DNA of 64,000 nucleotides from Notospermus geniculatus (GCA_002633025.1 NMRB01000497.1:124211-188210), one strand, 5' to 3'. Positions 1 to 9,220 are shown, counted from the first letter of the stretch. Notes: a model not told the origin generated them from the letters alone. Made by a program: numbers and translations.

Positions 1-432
1 CTAAGATATTACACTTGCGTGGTTTTATCACCAAGATATGGCACTTGTGTTGTTTTATCACCAAGATATGGCACTTTTGCGTGGTTTTATCCCGAACATA
101 TGGCCCTTGCGTGGTTATCACTAACATATGGCACTTGCATGGTTTTATCACCAGCATATGGTACTTGCGTGGTTTTATCACCAAAATATGGCACTTGCGT
201 TCTTTCATCACCAAGATATGGCACTTGCGTGATTTTATCCCCAACATATGGTACTTGCGTGGTTTTATCACCAACATGTGGCACTTGCGTGGTTTTATCA
301 CCAACATGTGGCACTTTATCACCAACATATGGCACTTGCGTGGTTTTATCACCAACATATGGCACTTGCGTGGTTTTATCACCAGCATATGGTACTTGCG
401 TGGTTTTATCACCAAAATATGGCACTTGCGTT
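1..432 (+). repeat. 30-bp minisatellite array, forward arm
   Basis: About 14 head-to-tail copies of a 30-bp unit containing GCACTTGCGTGGTTTTATCA followed by CCAAGATATG or CCAACATATG. Some units are shortened, for example near 305-320. Because 30 is a multiple of three, the array reads as long open frames with 10-residue periodicity in all three forward frames and two of three reverse frames. I treat none of these as genes. The array runs off the left edge of the window and is joined directly to an inverted arm on the right. Confidence 0.97.
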
Positions 433-927
433 CCTGATAAAACCACGCAAGTGCCATATCTTAGTGATAACCACGCTGGAAAAATGCAATATGTTGATAA
501 AATCACTCAAGTGTTATATGTTGCTGATAAAATCACGCAAGTGCCATATGTTGGGGTAAAACCACGCAAGTGCCATTTGTTGGTGAAAAAACCACGCAAG
601 TACCATTTGTTGGTGATAAAACCACGCAAGTACCATATCTTAGTGATAAAACCACGCAAAATGTCATATGTTGATCAAATCACTCAAGTGCCATATGTTG
701 GTGATAAAACCACGCAAGTGCCATATGTTGGTGATAAAACCACCCAAGTGCCACATGTTGGTGATAAAACCACGCAAATGCCACCACATGTTGGTGATAA
801 AACCACGCAAGTGCCATATGTTGGTCATAAAACCACGCAAGTGCCATATGTTGGTCATACATGTAAAACCACGCAAGTGCAATATCTTGGTGATAAAACC
901 ACGCAAGTGGCATATGTTGGTGATAAA
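433..927 (-). repeat. 30-bp minisatellite array, inverted arm
   Basis: The same 30-bp unit in the opposite orientation (AAACCACGCAAGTGCCATAT), about 16 copies, more diverged than the forward arm near 480-620. With 1-432 it forms an imperfect palindrome of roughly 930 bp whose centre lies near 433-440. The right edge passes directly into the composite repeat that starts at about 934. Confidence 0.96.
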
Positions 928-1135
928 TTTAAAATAAATGAGCAAGAATCTTGTGCTGTGTTTAGCCGTTTTCAGAGGCTTTAGTCGAAGAACGATGGTG
1001 GCGACCTCTTCAGATTGCGTTCAGAATTGGGCTTTATTGAGCATGCGCCTCAGCCGCTCAAAAATTTACTCCGGGGAGGCCCGAGTGAGTAAACGAACAT
1101 GCTAACTGGAATGGAAATGAAATCATATCCAATCC

Positions 1136-1311
1136 CAGGGGCGGATCCAGAATCATGGGAAAGAGGGGGCACAGCCAGCCCACATCGTGGAAAACCTCGG
1201 TCAAATTTTAACATCTTTTCAAAATTTCGAAATTTCTCGGTCAGTTTTTAAGATTTTCCACAAAATACAGGGGGCACGGGCCGGGTGTGCTCCCCCCTGG
1301 ATCCGCGCCTG
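1136..1311. mobile_element. 176-bp MITE with 13-bp TIRs and 5-bp TSD
   Basis: Ends are CAGGGGCGGATCC and GGATCCGCGCCTG, inverted with one mismatch. The flanks repeat AATCC (1131-1135 and 1312-1316). The homologous site in the second composite copy near 6465 has a single AATCC and no element, so this is a clean insertion. A relative lies at 39295-39463. The 5-bp duplication would fit the hAT5 type of the hAT superfamily, but that is an inference from TSD length alone. Confidence 0.9.
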
Positions 1312-1865
1312 AATCCGACACCGTCGTCACCACTCCCGAAGGACCGCACCCTTCCGTCGCAACAAAGACGTGTGAACCTGTGGCAAAGATGGGCAAAAAA
1401 CGCCCTTCGCATTAACTGAAAACTGTAGTCGGTAATCTTTCTGGCCAACTGCGGACGGCCCCGTCGATGATCACACTTATCGACAGGTCACAGGTTCTGA
1501 TAACTGACTGGCGCGCAGTCGTATGAGACGCACCGCCGAAAGAGTTCGCTGCTGTGGCGTAACTCGTTACGACTGCCGAAACGGCGGTGGACAGAAAAAG
1601 AACTACGGTATACGTTCGTGTTCAAAGTTGTTCTGAGTTGTACGAAGGTGCGCTTGGGGAAAATCAAGGAGTATTTGAAAATGTGAATAGGATTACTTCA
1701 GGAGTGGTAATTTGAACGACTTTTTACAAAAAACTGTCTGGGAAGGCGACAACACAAGGTAGGCCAGTTCATTTTAACGTGAAGCTTTTATAAAGCGCTT
1801 TTCAGCGACTAACACTGAAAGCGCTTCACATTATAACCGCAGTCTGGCCTGAAGCCTTGGCCTGT

Positions 1866-1995
1866 ATTTTAGAATGCTCCTCAACGTAAAGGAGTTCCTC
1901 AAGGCTATTGTTCTCCTGTTGAGAACAATTGTTCTCCTGTAGAGAACAATAGCCAGCCTTGAGGAATTCCTTTACGTTGAGGAGCATTCTAAAAT
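1866..1995. repeat. 130-bp near-perfect hairpin
   Basis: The arms read ATTTTAGAATGCTCCTCAAC on the left and the inverse complement on the right, continuing through AGGCTATTGTTCTC and GAGAACAATAGCC to a short internal duplication of TTGTTCTCCTG at the centre. A shorter version without the central duplication occurs at 8636-8727. It would form a long cruciform or RNA hairpin. Confidence 0.9.
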
Positions 1996-2074
1996 GCGGA
2001 CCCTTCACTCAGTCAAGAGGAGCAGGGCACGGCGCATCACACGATCGCAGACCAGTTGCGGTGACTCGACCATG

Positions 2075-2147
2075 TGCCGAGAATCGAACCCACGTTCGCA
2101 AGCGACGGACGCTTCTGCTTTGCACCGGATGGACCACTAAACATGCC
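2075..2147 (-). other. tRNA-like block with Pol III boxes
   Basis: On the minus strand the block has GTTTAGTGG (A-box-like) followed about 50 bases later by GGGTTCGATTC, a near-perfect B box. Flanking stems do not close into a cloverleaf that I can verify, so it is called tRNA-derived rather than a tRNA gene. The same block is at 8805-8880. Confidence 0.55.
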
Positions 2148-2429
2148 GTGTTTAGCTCAGTCTCTTTCACTCGAATATAACCACCTACAAGGTAGGCCTT
2201 CTACGGTAGGCCTATAAGCATGAGTTGTAACCGGTCACTCATTATGGGATTTGATTTATTGCCGTTTTGCTATCAACAGAATATCAATCATAATTTATCA
2301 CGAAAGGATCAAACACCTTGCCGATCGTTTTCTCCGAGTGGTGTTAAGTGGAAGAGGTGATAGGACCAGCAAAGGTGAGAAGTGAACGATAAGTTATTAG
2401 TCCTCCTCAAAGCAATCACAAGAACGGGG

Positions 2430-2910
2430 AACTTCCAAAGTACATGTATTTAGACTTTATTCCGTCAGGGCCGCAGCCACAGCGTTGTTGGCCTTGGAAA
2501 GTACGGAAGAGGCCACCTCAGAGGGCCGCAGCCACAGCGTTGTTGGCCTTGGAAAGTACGGAAGAGGCCACCTCAGAGGGCCGCAGCCACAGCGTTGTTG
2601 GCCTTGGAAAGTACGGAAGAGGCCACCTCAAGCTGCTCCTGTTGACACTTGGATGGGGTCTTTTACTTGCCATGGCTTAGGGCCTACTGTCCCATGCGAC
2701 GGACTGAAGAGTTGGGGATGATTCAGGGGATGATTAAACCAATATGACCTGAGATGCAAACTCGGGACCTGCCACTTACTAAGTAAGCGAACCGGTGTCT
2801 TGATAACCACTTGCTATCAAGACTTCCAAAGTGGGGCAGTGGACACTTGCTGACGGACCTCTGAGATTCGAATCCCACTGAGCACGTTCCAAGGCGATCG
2901 AGCAATTCTC
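2430..2910 (-). mobile_element. tRNA-derived SINE, minus strand, internally triplicated
   Basis: Read on the minus strand it matches the better SINE at 59620-59895 in order. A degenerate B box is followed by a segment near CCGTCGCATGGGACAGTA, then CATCCAAGTG, then GAGGTGGCCTCTTCCGTAC and the tail CCCTGACGGAATAAA. It differs in having a 55-bp internal block repeated three times (2468-2632). The 5' part contains duplicated pieces (GATAACCACTTGCTATCAAG) and is eroded. Confidence 0.75.
2468..2632. repeat. 55-bp tandem repeat, three copies
   Basis: Three essentially identical 55-bp units starting GGGCCGCAGCCACAGCG at 2468, 2523 and 2578. They lie within the SINE body and include its CTTCCGTAC complement segment. 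The identity suggests recent slippage or an assembly effect. The second composite copy breaks off at a single N (9220) inside the first unit. Confidence 0.95.
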
Positions 2911-3195
2911 GAACTTGACGACGAGTCGGCTCTTGTTTCGTCCTTTTTTTGTACTGTCCGCTACACTTTAAGAACCATTTTGTCCACTACCTGGACACGT
3001 GGGTTTGAGATGAGAATGGGTCCATGGTACCCAGAATATTTGTTCTTCGAGCCTGAAACGAGGAGGTCCTTAGGTTCCAGTAACCCATTATGACCAGTTT
3101 CACAGGTCACTTTGACCCATCTACTATTGCTGCTCATGGGTGCCAACACCCCACGGTAGCATTCGTAGATGGGCCAAAGTGAGTTCACATATTAA
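2911..3195. other. Unrecognised spacer
   Basis: Between the SINE and the second minisatellite array I see no coding, RNA or repeat feature that I can support. Confidence 0.5.
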
Positions 3196-3204
3196 TATTC
3201 GTGC

Positions 3205-4218
3205 GCGATGTTTTATCACCAACATATGGCACTTGCGTGGTTTTATGACCAATATTATGGCACTTGCGTGCTTTTATTACCAAGATATTGCACTTGCGTG
3301 GTTTTATCACCAACATGTGGCACTTGCGTGGTTTTATCACCAAGATGTGGCACTTGCGTAGTTTCATCACCAAGATTTGCGTGGTTTGTCACCAAATGGC
3401 ACTTGCGTGGTTTTATCACCAAGATGGCACTTGCGTGGTTTCATCACCAGGATATGGCACTTGCGTGGTTTCATCACCAAGATATGGCACTTGCGTGGTT
3501 TTATCACCAGGATATGGCACTTGCGTGGTTTTATCACCAACAAATGGCACTTGCGTGGTTTTATCACCAAGATGTGGAACTTGCGTAGTTTCAAAACCAA
3601 GATGCATTTGTGGCATTTGCGTGGTTTGTTACCAAGATATGGCACTTGCGTGTTTTTATCACCAAGATATGGCACTTGCGTGGTTTTATCACCAACATAT
3701 GGCACTTGCGTGGTTTTATCACCAAGATATGGCACTTGCGTGGTTTTATCACCAAGATATGGCACTTGCGTGGTTTTATCACCAAGATATGGCACTTGCG
3801 TGGTTTTATCACCAAGATATGGCACTTGCGTGGTTTTATCACCAAGATATGGCACTTGCGTGGTTTTATCACCAAGATATGGCACTTGCGTGGTTGTATC
3901 ACCAACATATGGCACTTGCGTGGTTTCATCACCAAGATGTGGCACTTGCGTTGTTTCATCACCAAGATATGACATTTGCGTGGTTTGTCACCAAGATATG
4001 GCACTTGCGTGGTTTATCACCTAGATATGGCACTTGCGTGGTTTTATCACCAACATAGGGCACTTGCGTGGTTTTATCACCAACATATGGCACTTGCGTG
4101 GTTTTATCACCAAGACATGGCACTTGCTTGGTTTCATCACCAGGATATGGCACTTGCGTGGTTTTATCACCAACATATGGCACTTGCGTGGTTTTATCAC
4201 CAAGATATGGCACTTCCA
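3205..4218 (+). repeat. 30-bp minisatellite array, main block
   Basis: About 33 forward copies of the same unit as at 1-432. The stretch 3650-3900 is a run of nearly identical units, and the edges are more diverged (deletions near 3376-3425, 3590-3640). The long open frames over this block in both strands are consequences of the 30-bp period. Confidence 0.98.
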
Positions 4219-4667
4219 CCTCCCTCTGGATCTGTGCCTGGATATAGTTCGTAATGTATCGGTACTTTATATACAGTCGCAGTGTTTTCTTCAGTCTTTG
4301 ATACAAAAAGTGTCTGTTATTTTGATAATTATCTATATTGACGTTGGGGAGGTTAACGATTTGCCTCTTTTGCCGAAATTTGAACACAGGAAATTTTCCA
4401 GCGCCGCCTGACATATCCAAACAATACATTCATCCATATTAGCGCGCCGAACAGTGCACAGTCGCCATGGCCGAGTGCAAGCATCCTCCCCATAGAGCTG
4501 AAGGTCTCGGGTTCGATACGCGGGGCGTGTGGGCCCTAAATTTTCTTCGCCTTCATTTATTAGTATTTTGTTTTTTTTCTTTTACCTTTCTCTTTTTTTC
4601 ATCGTGTATTATATGACTTTGCGTTTATTTGGCATGGGAATGCATGTAAATCCTGTAGGATGATCAA
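4219..4667. other. Spacer with tRNA-like block and T-rich tract
   Basis: This separates the main and third minisatellite blocks. It contains the tRNA-like block at 4461-4528 and then a T-rich stretch (about 4555-4600) with several runs of four or more T, as expected for Pol III termination or a SINE tail. No coding signal is visible. Confidence 0.5.
4461..4528 (+). other. tRNA-Leu/Ser-like Pol III block
   Basis: TGGCCGAGTG (4468-4477) matches the A box typical of class II tRNAs and GGGTTCGATAC (4509-4519) is a good B box. A 3' stretch of T runs follows by about 4560. Acceptor-stem pairing is weak and the variable arm is not clear, so it looks like the head of a SINE or a tRNA pseudogene. A covariance-model tRNA search would settle it. 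Confidence 0.5.
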
Positions 4668-4880
4668 CATATGACATTTTGCGTGGTTTTATCACTAAGA
4701 TATGGTACTTGCGTGGTTTTATCACCAACATATGGCATTTGCGTGGTTTTATCACCAGGATATGGCACTTGCGTGGTTTTATCCCCAACATATGGCACTT
4801 GCGTGGTTTTATCACCAAGATATGGCACTTGCGTGGTTTTATCATCAACATATGGCACTTGCGTGGTTTTATCACGAACA
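4668..4880 (+). repeat. 30-bp minisatellite array, third block
   Basis: About seven forward copies of the 30-bp unit, same orientation as 3205-4218. The last unit is interrupted at about 4875 by sequence shared with 35543-35705. Confidence 0.97.
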
Positions 4881-4890
4881 TTATAAAGAT

Positions 4891-5055
4891 GGGCATTACG
4901 AAAATCACTGTTTACATTTTGTTTGTTTGTGTCCAGTCTTTGTCTTGAGTAGGTTGCATGTGCCCCTCTGGAAAATTTTTTGACACCGAAGCACATTAGT
5001 AGGCCCTACATTGTATTCAAATTGGTGGGTTGACAGTGTCTCAAAAGTTCAAAAT
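4891..5055. repeat. Diverged dispersed repeat shared with 35.6 kb
   Basis: Shares an ordered series of words with 35543-35705: TTTACATTTTGTTTGTTTGT, a GAGTCTTT/CAGTCTTT segment, TATTCAAATTGGTGGGTTG and CAAAAGTTCAAAATA. It is noncoding and its function is unknown. Confidence 0.6.
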
Positions 5056-5567
5056 ATTAACATACATGTAAAAACTGGCGGAACGGAACAAAAAAATCAC
5101 GTTCCAAGACGCGGCGACGAGAGCCTTTTCCCAGAGCGCCGGCGACTCGGATTCATCCAAGAAAATAGCGCCGGGAGCAGCTGGCGCTACGGAACAATCT
5201 TGTTGGCGCGTTTGTGTTCCGGTGCGCCAGCGTTTCAGCGCTCAGGAACAAAACCCTGTTGCACTTCATAGCCTGCCCCAAGCCAAGTAATCATCTCGAC
5301 AAGGTGGTTAGTTGGGGAAGTATCCCAGCATACCTTTCGATAAAAAGGCGTCGAACATGCCGAATCCACACCATTTTTACGCAAACTGAATATAAATAAT
5401 GGTCAGCATGCAACATGTGATAGGCCTAGTGAGGATAGAATGGCTACAAAAGGGCGACTTTTATCTTCCTGTTGACATGTCGTCTGCTGGTGTGTGTGCT
5501 GGTGCCATTGCTGGCCGCCATTTTGCCTGATCACGTGATGCGAACTTACTCGAGTGAGGCCCAACAG
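5056..5567. other. Unrecognised spacer
   Basis: I see no supported gene. Short open frames here are within chance expectation and show no recognisable motif. Confidence 0.4.
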
Positions 5568-5963
5568 CCACACTTGACACTAGATGGCGTTATCTTTTAT
5601 AACACCACTAGCGCAGGTGCTAGGTTTCCATCTTGAAAGTAGTGCAGATTACTACATTTTGGTAAAGGTTTTTAACCATCGTGAACAGGCCAGCCGTGTC
5701 ACCGCCAACCCAGTGGCATCTACGCTAGATGATAGATGATGTTGAAAAGTGGTGCTGTTGGGTTCAAGGCGAATATTTTCAGACTAAAAGGACTTGATAA
5801 CAAGTGGTATTAGAAATGAACTGAATACTAAATTAGAAAGAATTGTGCGATTAGGCCGACCGAACTATTTCTACTGCGCGCCGGCAAGATCCAAAATGGC
5901 GGCCTTCCACCTACGCTAGTGGTGAAATGAGGCACGATATTTCGCCGCTAGTGTCAAGTGTGG
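5568..5963. mobile_element. hAT-like MITE, 396 bp, perfect 8-bp TSD
   Basis: The TIRs are CCACACTTGACACTAG and its exact inverse complement. Immediately outside both ends is the 8-mer CCCAACAG, a perfect target duplication. An 8-bp TSD with short TIRs is the established hallmark of hAT transposons. The interior has no transposase, so it is a non-autonomous copy. Confidence 0.9.
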
Positions 5964-6257
5964 CCCAACAGCGTTCAGAACAATCGCGTACCCAGAGTTC
6001 AACACTGCCACTGGCATTAAACTCTGTAAATGCCTAGATTGGTACTACTTTTGCACAGTGCAAATGCATTGATCAAGACGGATGAATTTCTGACCGTTGC
6101 ACAAGCAATTGCGTCGGGATTCGAAAGAGATCGTACTTTGTTCCTTCAAAAAACATTGAATACCCAACGGAATGTTAAAGTCGAAGTAGGCCTATTTTTA
6201 TCAATCTGGAACAAATTTTAATTTTTGGTAGGAATTACTTTTATATCAAAATAATTT
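5964..6257. other. Unrecognised spacer
   Basis: Between the hAT-like element and the second composite repeat. One 63-codon forward open frame (6030-6221) is present without any recognisable domain, and I do not call it. Confidence 0.4.
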
Positions 6258-6516
6258 TTAAAATAAATGAGCAAGAATCTTGTGCTGTGTTTAGCCGTTT
6301 TCAGAGGCTTTAGTCGAAGAACGATGGTGGCGACCTCTTCAGATTGCGTTCAGAATTGGGCTTTATTGAGCATGCGCCTCAGCCGCTCAAAAATTTACTC
6401 CGGGGAGGCCCGAGTGAGTAAACGAACATGCTAACTGGAATGGAAATGAAATCATATCCAATCCGACACCGTCGTCACCACTCCCGAAGGACCGCACCCG
6501 TCCTATACTCCTCGGT

Positions 6517-7431
6517 TATGGCAGGCCGCAGTGGACACAATTCGTATTTTATATCCATATAAATTCCTATTTTATGTGGATATATATTCGTATTTTATGT
6601 CGACATATATTCCGACCAATCAGAATGACTTTCTTTATATGCACAATAATTCGATTTTATATACACATAAATTCTATTTTATATACACATTAATTCGATT
6701 TTATATACACATAAATTCGATTTTATATACACATTAATTCGAATATATCTACACATAAAGTCTATTTTATATACACATAAAATAAAGTTGACGAATAGAA
6801 TTTATATACACATAAATTCCGATTTTATATGGACATAAAATCAGCCAATCAGAGTAGCGCTTTATATGTGTATATATATTCACTTCCGTATTGATAATTC
6901 GAACTTCCGTATTTGATCTGCTCACTTCCGTATCGAAAATACTTCCAGCCAATGGGAACCATCGTTTCATCGCACAGCTGCATTGTGGGTTGTGGGTTCC
7001 CATTGGCTGAACGTATTTTCCATACGTAAGTGAGCAAATCTGATACGGAAGTGAATATATATACACATATAAAGCGCTACTCTGATTGGCTGATTTTATG
7101 TCCACATAAAATCGGAATTTATGTGGATATAAATTCGCCCAGTTTAATTTATGTGTAGATATATTCGAATTTATGTGTATATAAAATTGATTTTATGTGT
7201 ATATAAAATCGAATTAATGTGTATATAAAATCGAATTTATGTGTATATAAAATCCAATTTATGTGTATATAAAATCGATTTTATGTGTATATAAAATGAA
7301 TTATTGTGCACATAAAGAAAGTCATTCTGATTGGTCGGAATATATATGGACATAAAATACGAATATATATCCACATAAAATAGGAATTTATATGGATAAA
7401 TACGAATTGTGTCCATTCTGGCCTGCCATAT
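6517..7431. mobile_element. 915-bp AT-rich foldback element
   Basis: The two halves are inverted complements over most of their length. Outer ends are TATGGCAGGCC and GGCCTGCCATA, flanked by TCGGT on both sides (6512-6516 and 7432-7436), a likely 5-bp TSD. Each arm holds runs of a roughly 22-bp unit (ATTCGATTTTATATACACAT). The centre near 6965-6998 is bounded by CAGCCAATGGGAACC and GGTTCCCATTGGCTG. CACTTCCGTAT words, CCAATCAGAGTAGCGC words and TATATATA tracts are placed symmetrically in both arms. The homologous place in copy 1 lacks the element. Confidence 0.9.
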
Positions 7432-7543
7432 TCGGTCGCAACAAGACGTGTGAACTTGTAATAATATTGGCAAAGATGGGCAAAAAACGCCCTTCGCATT
7501 AACTGAAAACTGTAGTCGGTAATCTTTCTTAAAAGCTTGAAAC

Positions 7544-8211
7544 TTAAAGGCTTGCATACATTTTACTTCTTAATGCTATAAATTCTGTCATTTCTTCGCC
7601 AGCTAATTCATCTTTAAAATAATATATTTAAAATAACCAGGAACTTTCTTTTTACTTGTATCATATAATGGATTATCTTTTGGATAATTACTGAAATCAA
7701 AGTTCTCTTTTAAATTTTTTAAGTCTTTAATTAAATCATCAGTCTTTAGTTTTAGAACGAATGAATCGGTATCTTGATAGAGTAATTCTATGTTTTTCTC
7801 ACCAAAATATGGTTGTAATGTTTCATAGTAGAATTTATACATTAATAACTTTGAAAGTTCTAAAACTGTTGCACCTATGTAAATTGGTTTATCAAATCTT
7901 ACTGATGTTTGACGCATTAAGATACATGTAGCACATAAATCTTCGTCAAATATAATCTTTGATTCAAACTTTGGACTTGTTTGAAGTTTTAAAGCTCTCT
8001 CATTATCATTAACTAATTCTACATCTTTTCTATTTCTGATGTTGTCACAAGTCTTACCATAAAATGCATTATTCATCAATTTGAAATAATCCTTCTCAAA
8101 ATCTATTGAGCCAATTTTTCCAGGCAAAGCTGAAAGTGACTTCTTCGCTAATTCTTTTAACCATTCTGCAAATTTCTTTAGTCCTTCTTTTACTTTATTG
8201 GGAATATCTGG
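7544..8211 (-). pseudogene. Polinton/Maverick-type protein-primed DNA polymerase B remnant
   Basis: The minus-strand frame, open from the stop at 8214-8212 down to 7603, encodes part of a family B DNA polymerase of the protein-primed kind (replicates linear element DNA in Polintons and relatives). In the 174-residue stretch from 8127, KLMNNAFYGK (residues 16-25) is the palm/fingers motif with the conserved K..N..YG pattern. KPIYIG (80-85) and YQDTDSF (117-123) follow, the latter carrying the catalytic DTD motif C. NYPKDNPLYDT (147-157) also fits the family. The N-terminal exonuclease and the motif A region are missing. Upstream of about 8105 the frame continues into a lysine-rich amphipathic segment (WLKELAKKSLSALPG) that is not polymerase sequence. 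A 14-nt duplication (7613-7626 versus 7627-7638) breaks the frame; conserved polymerase residues (TEFIALRSKMY) continue in another frame until a stop near 7544. It is dead and truncated at both ends. The block is visibly more AT-rich than its flanks. Confidence 0.9.
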
Positions 8212-8635
8212 TTATGGAGATGGCCCCGTCGATGATCACACTGATCGACAGGTCACAACTTCTCATAACTGACTGGCGCCCAGTCGTATGAGACGCACCG
8301 CCGAAAGAGTTCGCTGTTGTGGCGTAACTCGTTACGACTGCCGAAACGGCGGTGGACAGAAAAAGAACTACGGTATACATGTACGTTCGTGTTCAAAGTT
8401 GTTCTAAGTTGTACGAAGGTGCGCTTGGTGAAAATCAAGGAGTATTTGAAAATGTGAATAGGATTACTTCAGGAGTGGAAATTTGAACGACTTTTTACAA
8501 AAAACTGTCTGGGAAGGCGACAACACAAGGTAGGGCAGTTCATTTTAACGTGAAGCTTTTATAAAGCGCTTTTCAGCGACTAACACTGAAAGCGCTTCAC
8601 ATATAACCGCAGTCTGGCCTGAAGCCTTGGCCTGT

Positions 8636-8727
8636 AGTTTAGAATCTCCTCAACGTAAAGGAGCTCCTCAAGGCTATTGTTCTCCTGTTGAGAACAATAG
8701 CCAGCCTTGAGGAATTCCTTCACGTTG
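8636..8727. repeat. Hairpin, short version of 1866-1995
   Basis: The same stem sequences as copy 1 (CTCCTCAACGTAAAGGAG, AGGCTATTGTTCTC, GAGAACAATAGCC) without the central duplication. The right arm has decayed: CCTTCACGTTGCGG replaces the pairing sequence. Confidence 0.85.
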
Positions 8728-8804
8728 CGGGCCCTTGTCTCAGTCAAGAGGAGCAGGGCTTACGGCGCATCACACGATCGCAGACCAGTTGCGGCGACTC
8801 GACC

Positions 8805-8880
8805 ATGTGCCGAGAATCGAACCCACGTTCGCAAGCGATGGACGCTTCTGCTTTGCACCGGATGGACCACTAAACATGCC
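8805..8880 (-). other. tRNA-like block, second copy
   Basis: On the minus strand TGTTTAGTGG (A-box-like) and GGGTTCGATTC (B box) match the block at 2075-2147 with few substitutions. Confidence 0.55.
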
Positions 8881-9134
8881 GTGTTTAGCTCCTTTCACTC
8901 GAATATAACCACCTACAAGGTAGGCCTTCTACGGTAGGCCTAAGCACGAGTTGTAACCGGTCACTCATTATGGGATTTGATTTATTGCCGTTTTGCTATC
9001 AACAGAATATCAATCATAATTTATCATGAAAGGATCGAACACCTTGCCGATCGTTTTCTCCGAGTGGTGTTAAGTGGAAGAGGTGATAGGACCAGCAAAG
9101 GTGAGAAGTGAACGATAAGTTATTAGTCCTCCTC

Positions 9135-9219
9135 AAAGCAATCACAAGAACGGGAAACTTCCAAAGTACATGTATATCTATATTTATTTTATCCCGTCAG
9201 GGCCGCAGCCACAGCGTTG
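9135..9219 (-). mobile_element. Truncated 3' end of the tRNA-derived SINE
   Basis: Matches 2425-2487: CTTCCAAAGTACATGTAT, then an AT-rich tail and CCGTCAGGGCCGCAGCCAC. It is cut off by the N at 9220. Confidence 0.75.
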
Positions 9220-9220
9220 N
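9220..9220. other. Single-N scaffold join
   Basis: Left of the N is the SINE of the composite repeat. Right of it is the start of a segment repeated at 10617. The join is therefore unverified. Confidence 0.9.

Larger units (their letters stand above)
934..2465. repeat. Composite dispersed repeat, copy 1
   Basis: This segment aligns by eye almost base for base with 6258-6505, 7437-7529 and 8222-9200. The second copy is interrupted by two large insertions, while this copy carries one small one of its own at 1136-1311. It contains a strong hairpin (1866-1995), a shorter inverted repeat of AAGCGCTTTTCAG type near 1790-1832, and a reverse-strand tRNA-like block (2075-2147). No coding capacity is evident. 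It could be a long non-autonomous element or a segmental duplication; its ends are not defined by a target duplication. Confidence 0.85.
6258..9219. repeat. Composite dispersed repeat, copy 2, with two large insertions
   Basis: The copy matches 934-2487 in the order 6258-6505, 7437-7529 and 8222-9219. It is interrupted by a 915-bp palindrome (6517-7431) and by a polymerase-bearing segment (about 7530-8221) that replaces about 14 bp of copy 1. It lacks the 176-bp MITE of copy 1. It ends at a single N inside the SINE tail. Confidence 0.85.

Noticed and set aside
1-927. CRISPR-like array
   Set aside because: The units are contiguous without unique spacers, there are no cas genes, and the context is eukaryotic.
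3264-4058. 264-codon and other long open frames in the minisatellite arrays
   Set aside because: All are 10-residue periodic products of a 30-bp unit lacking stops; the same array is open in five frames.
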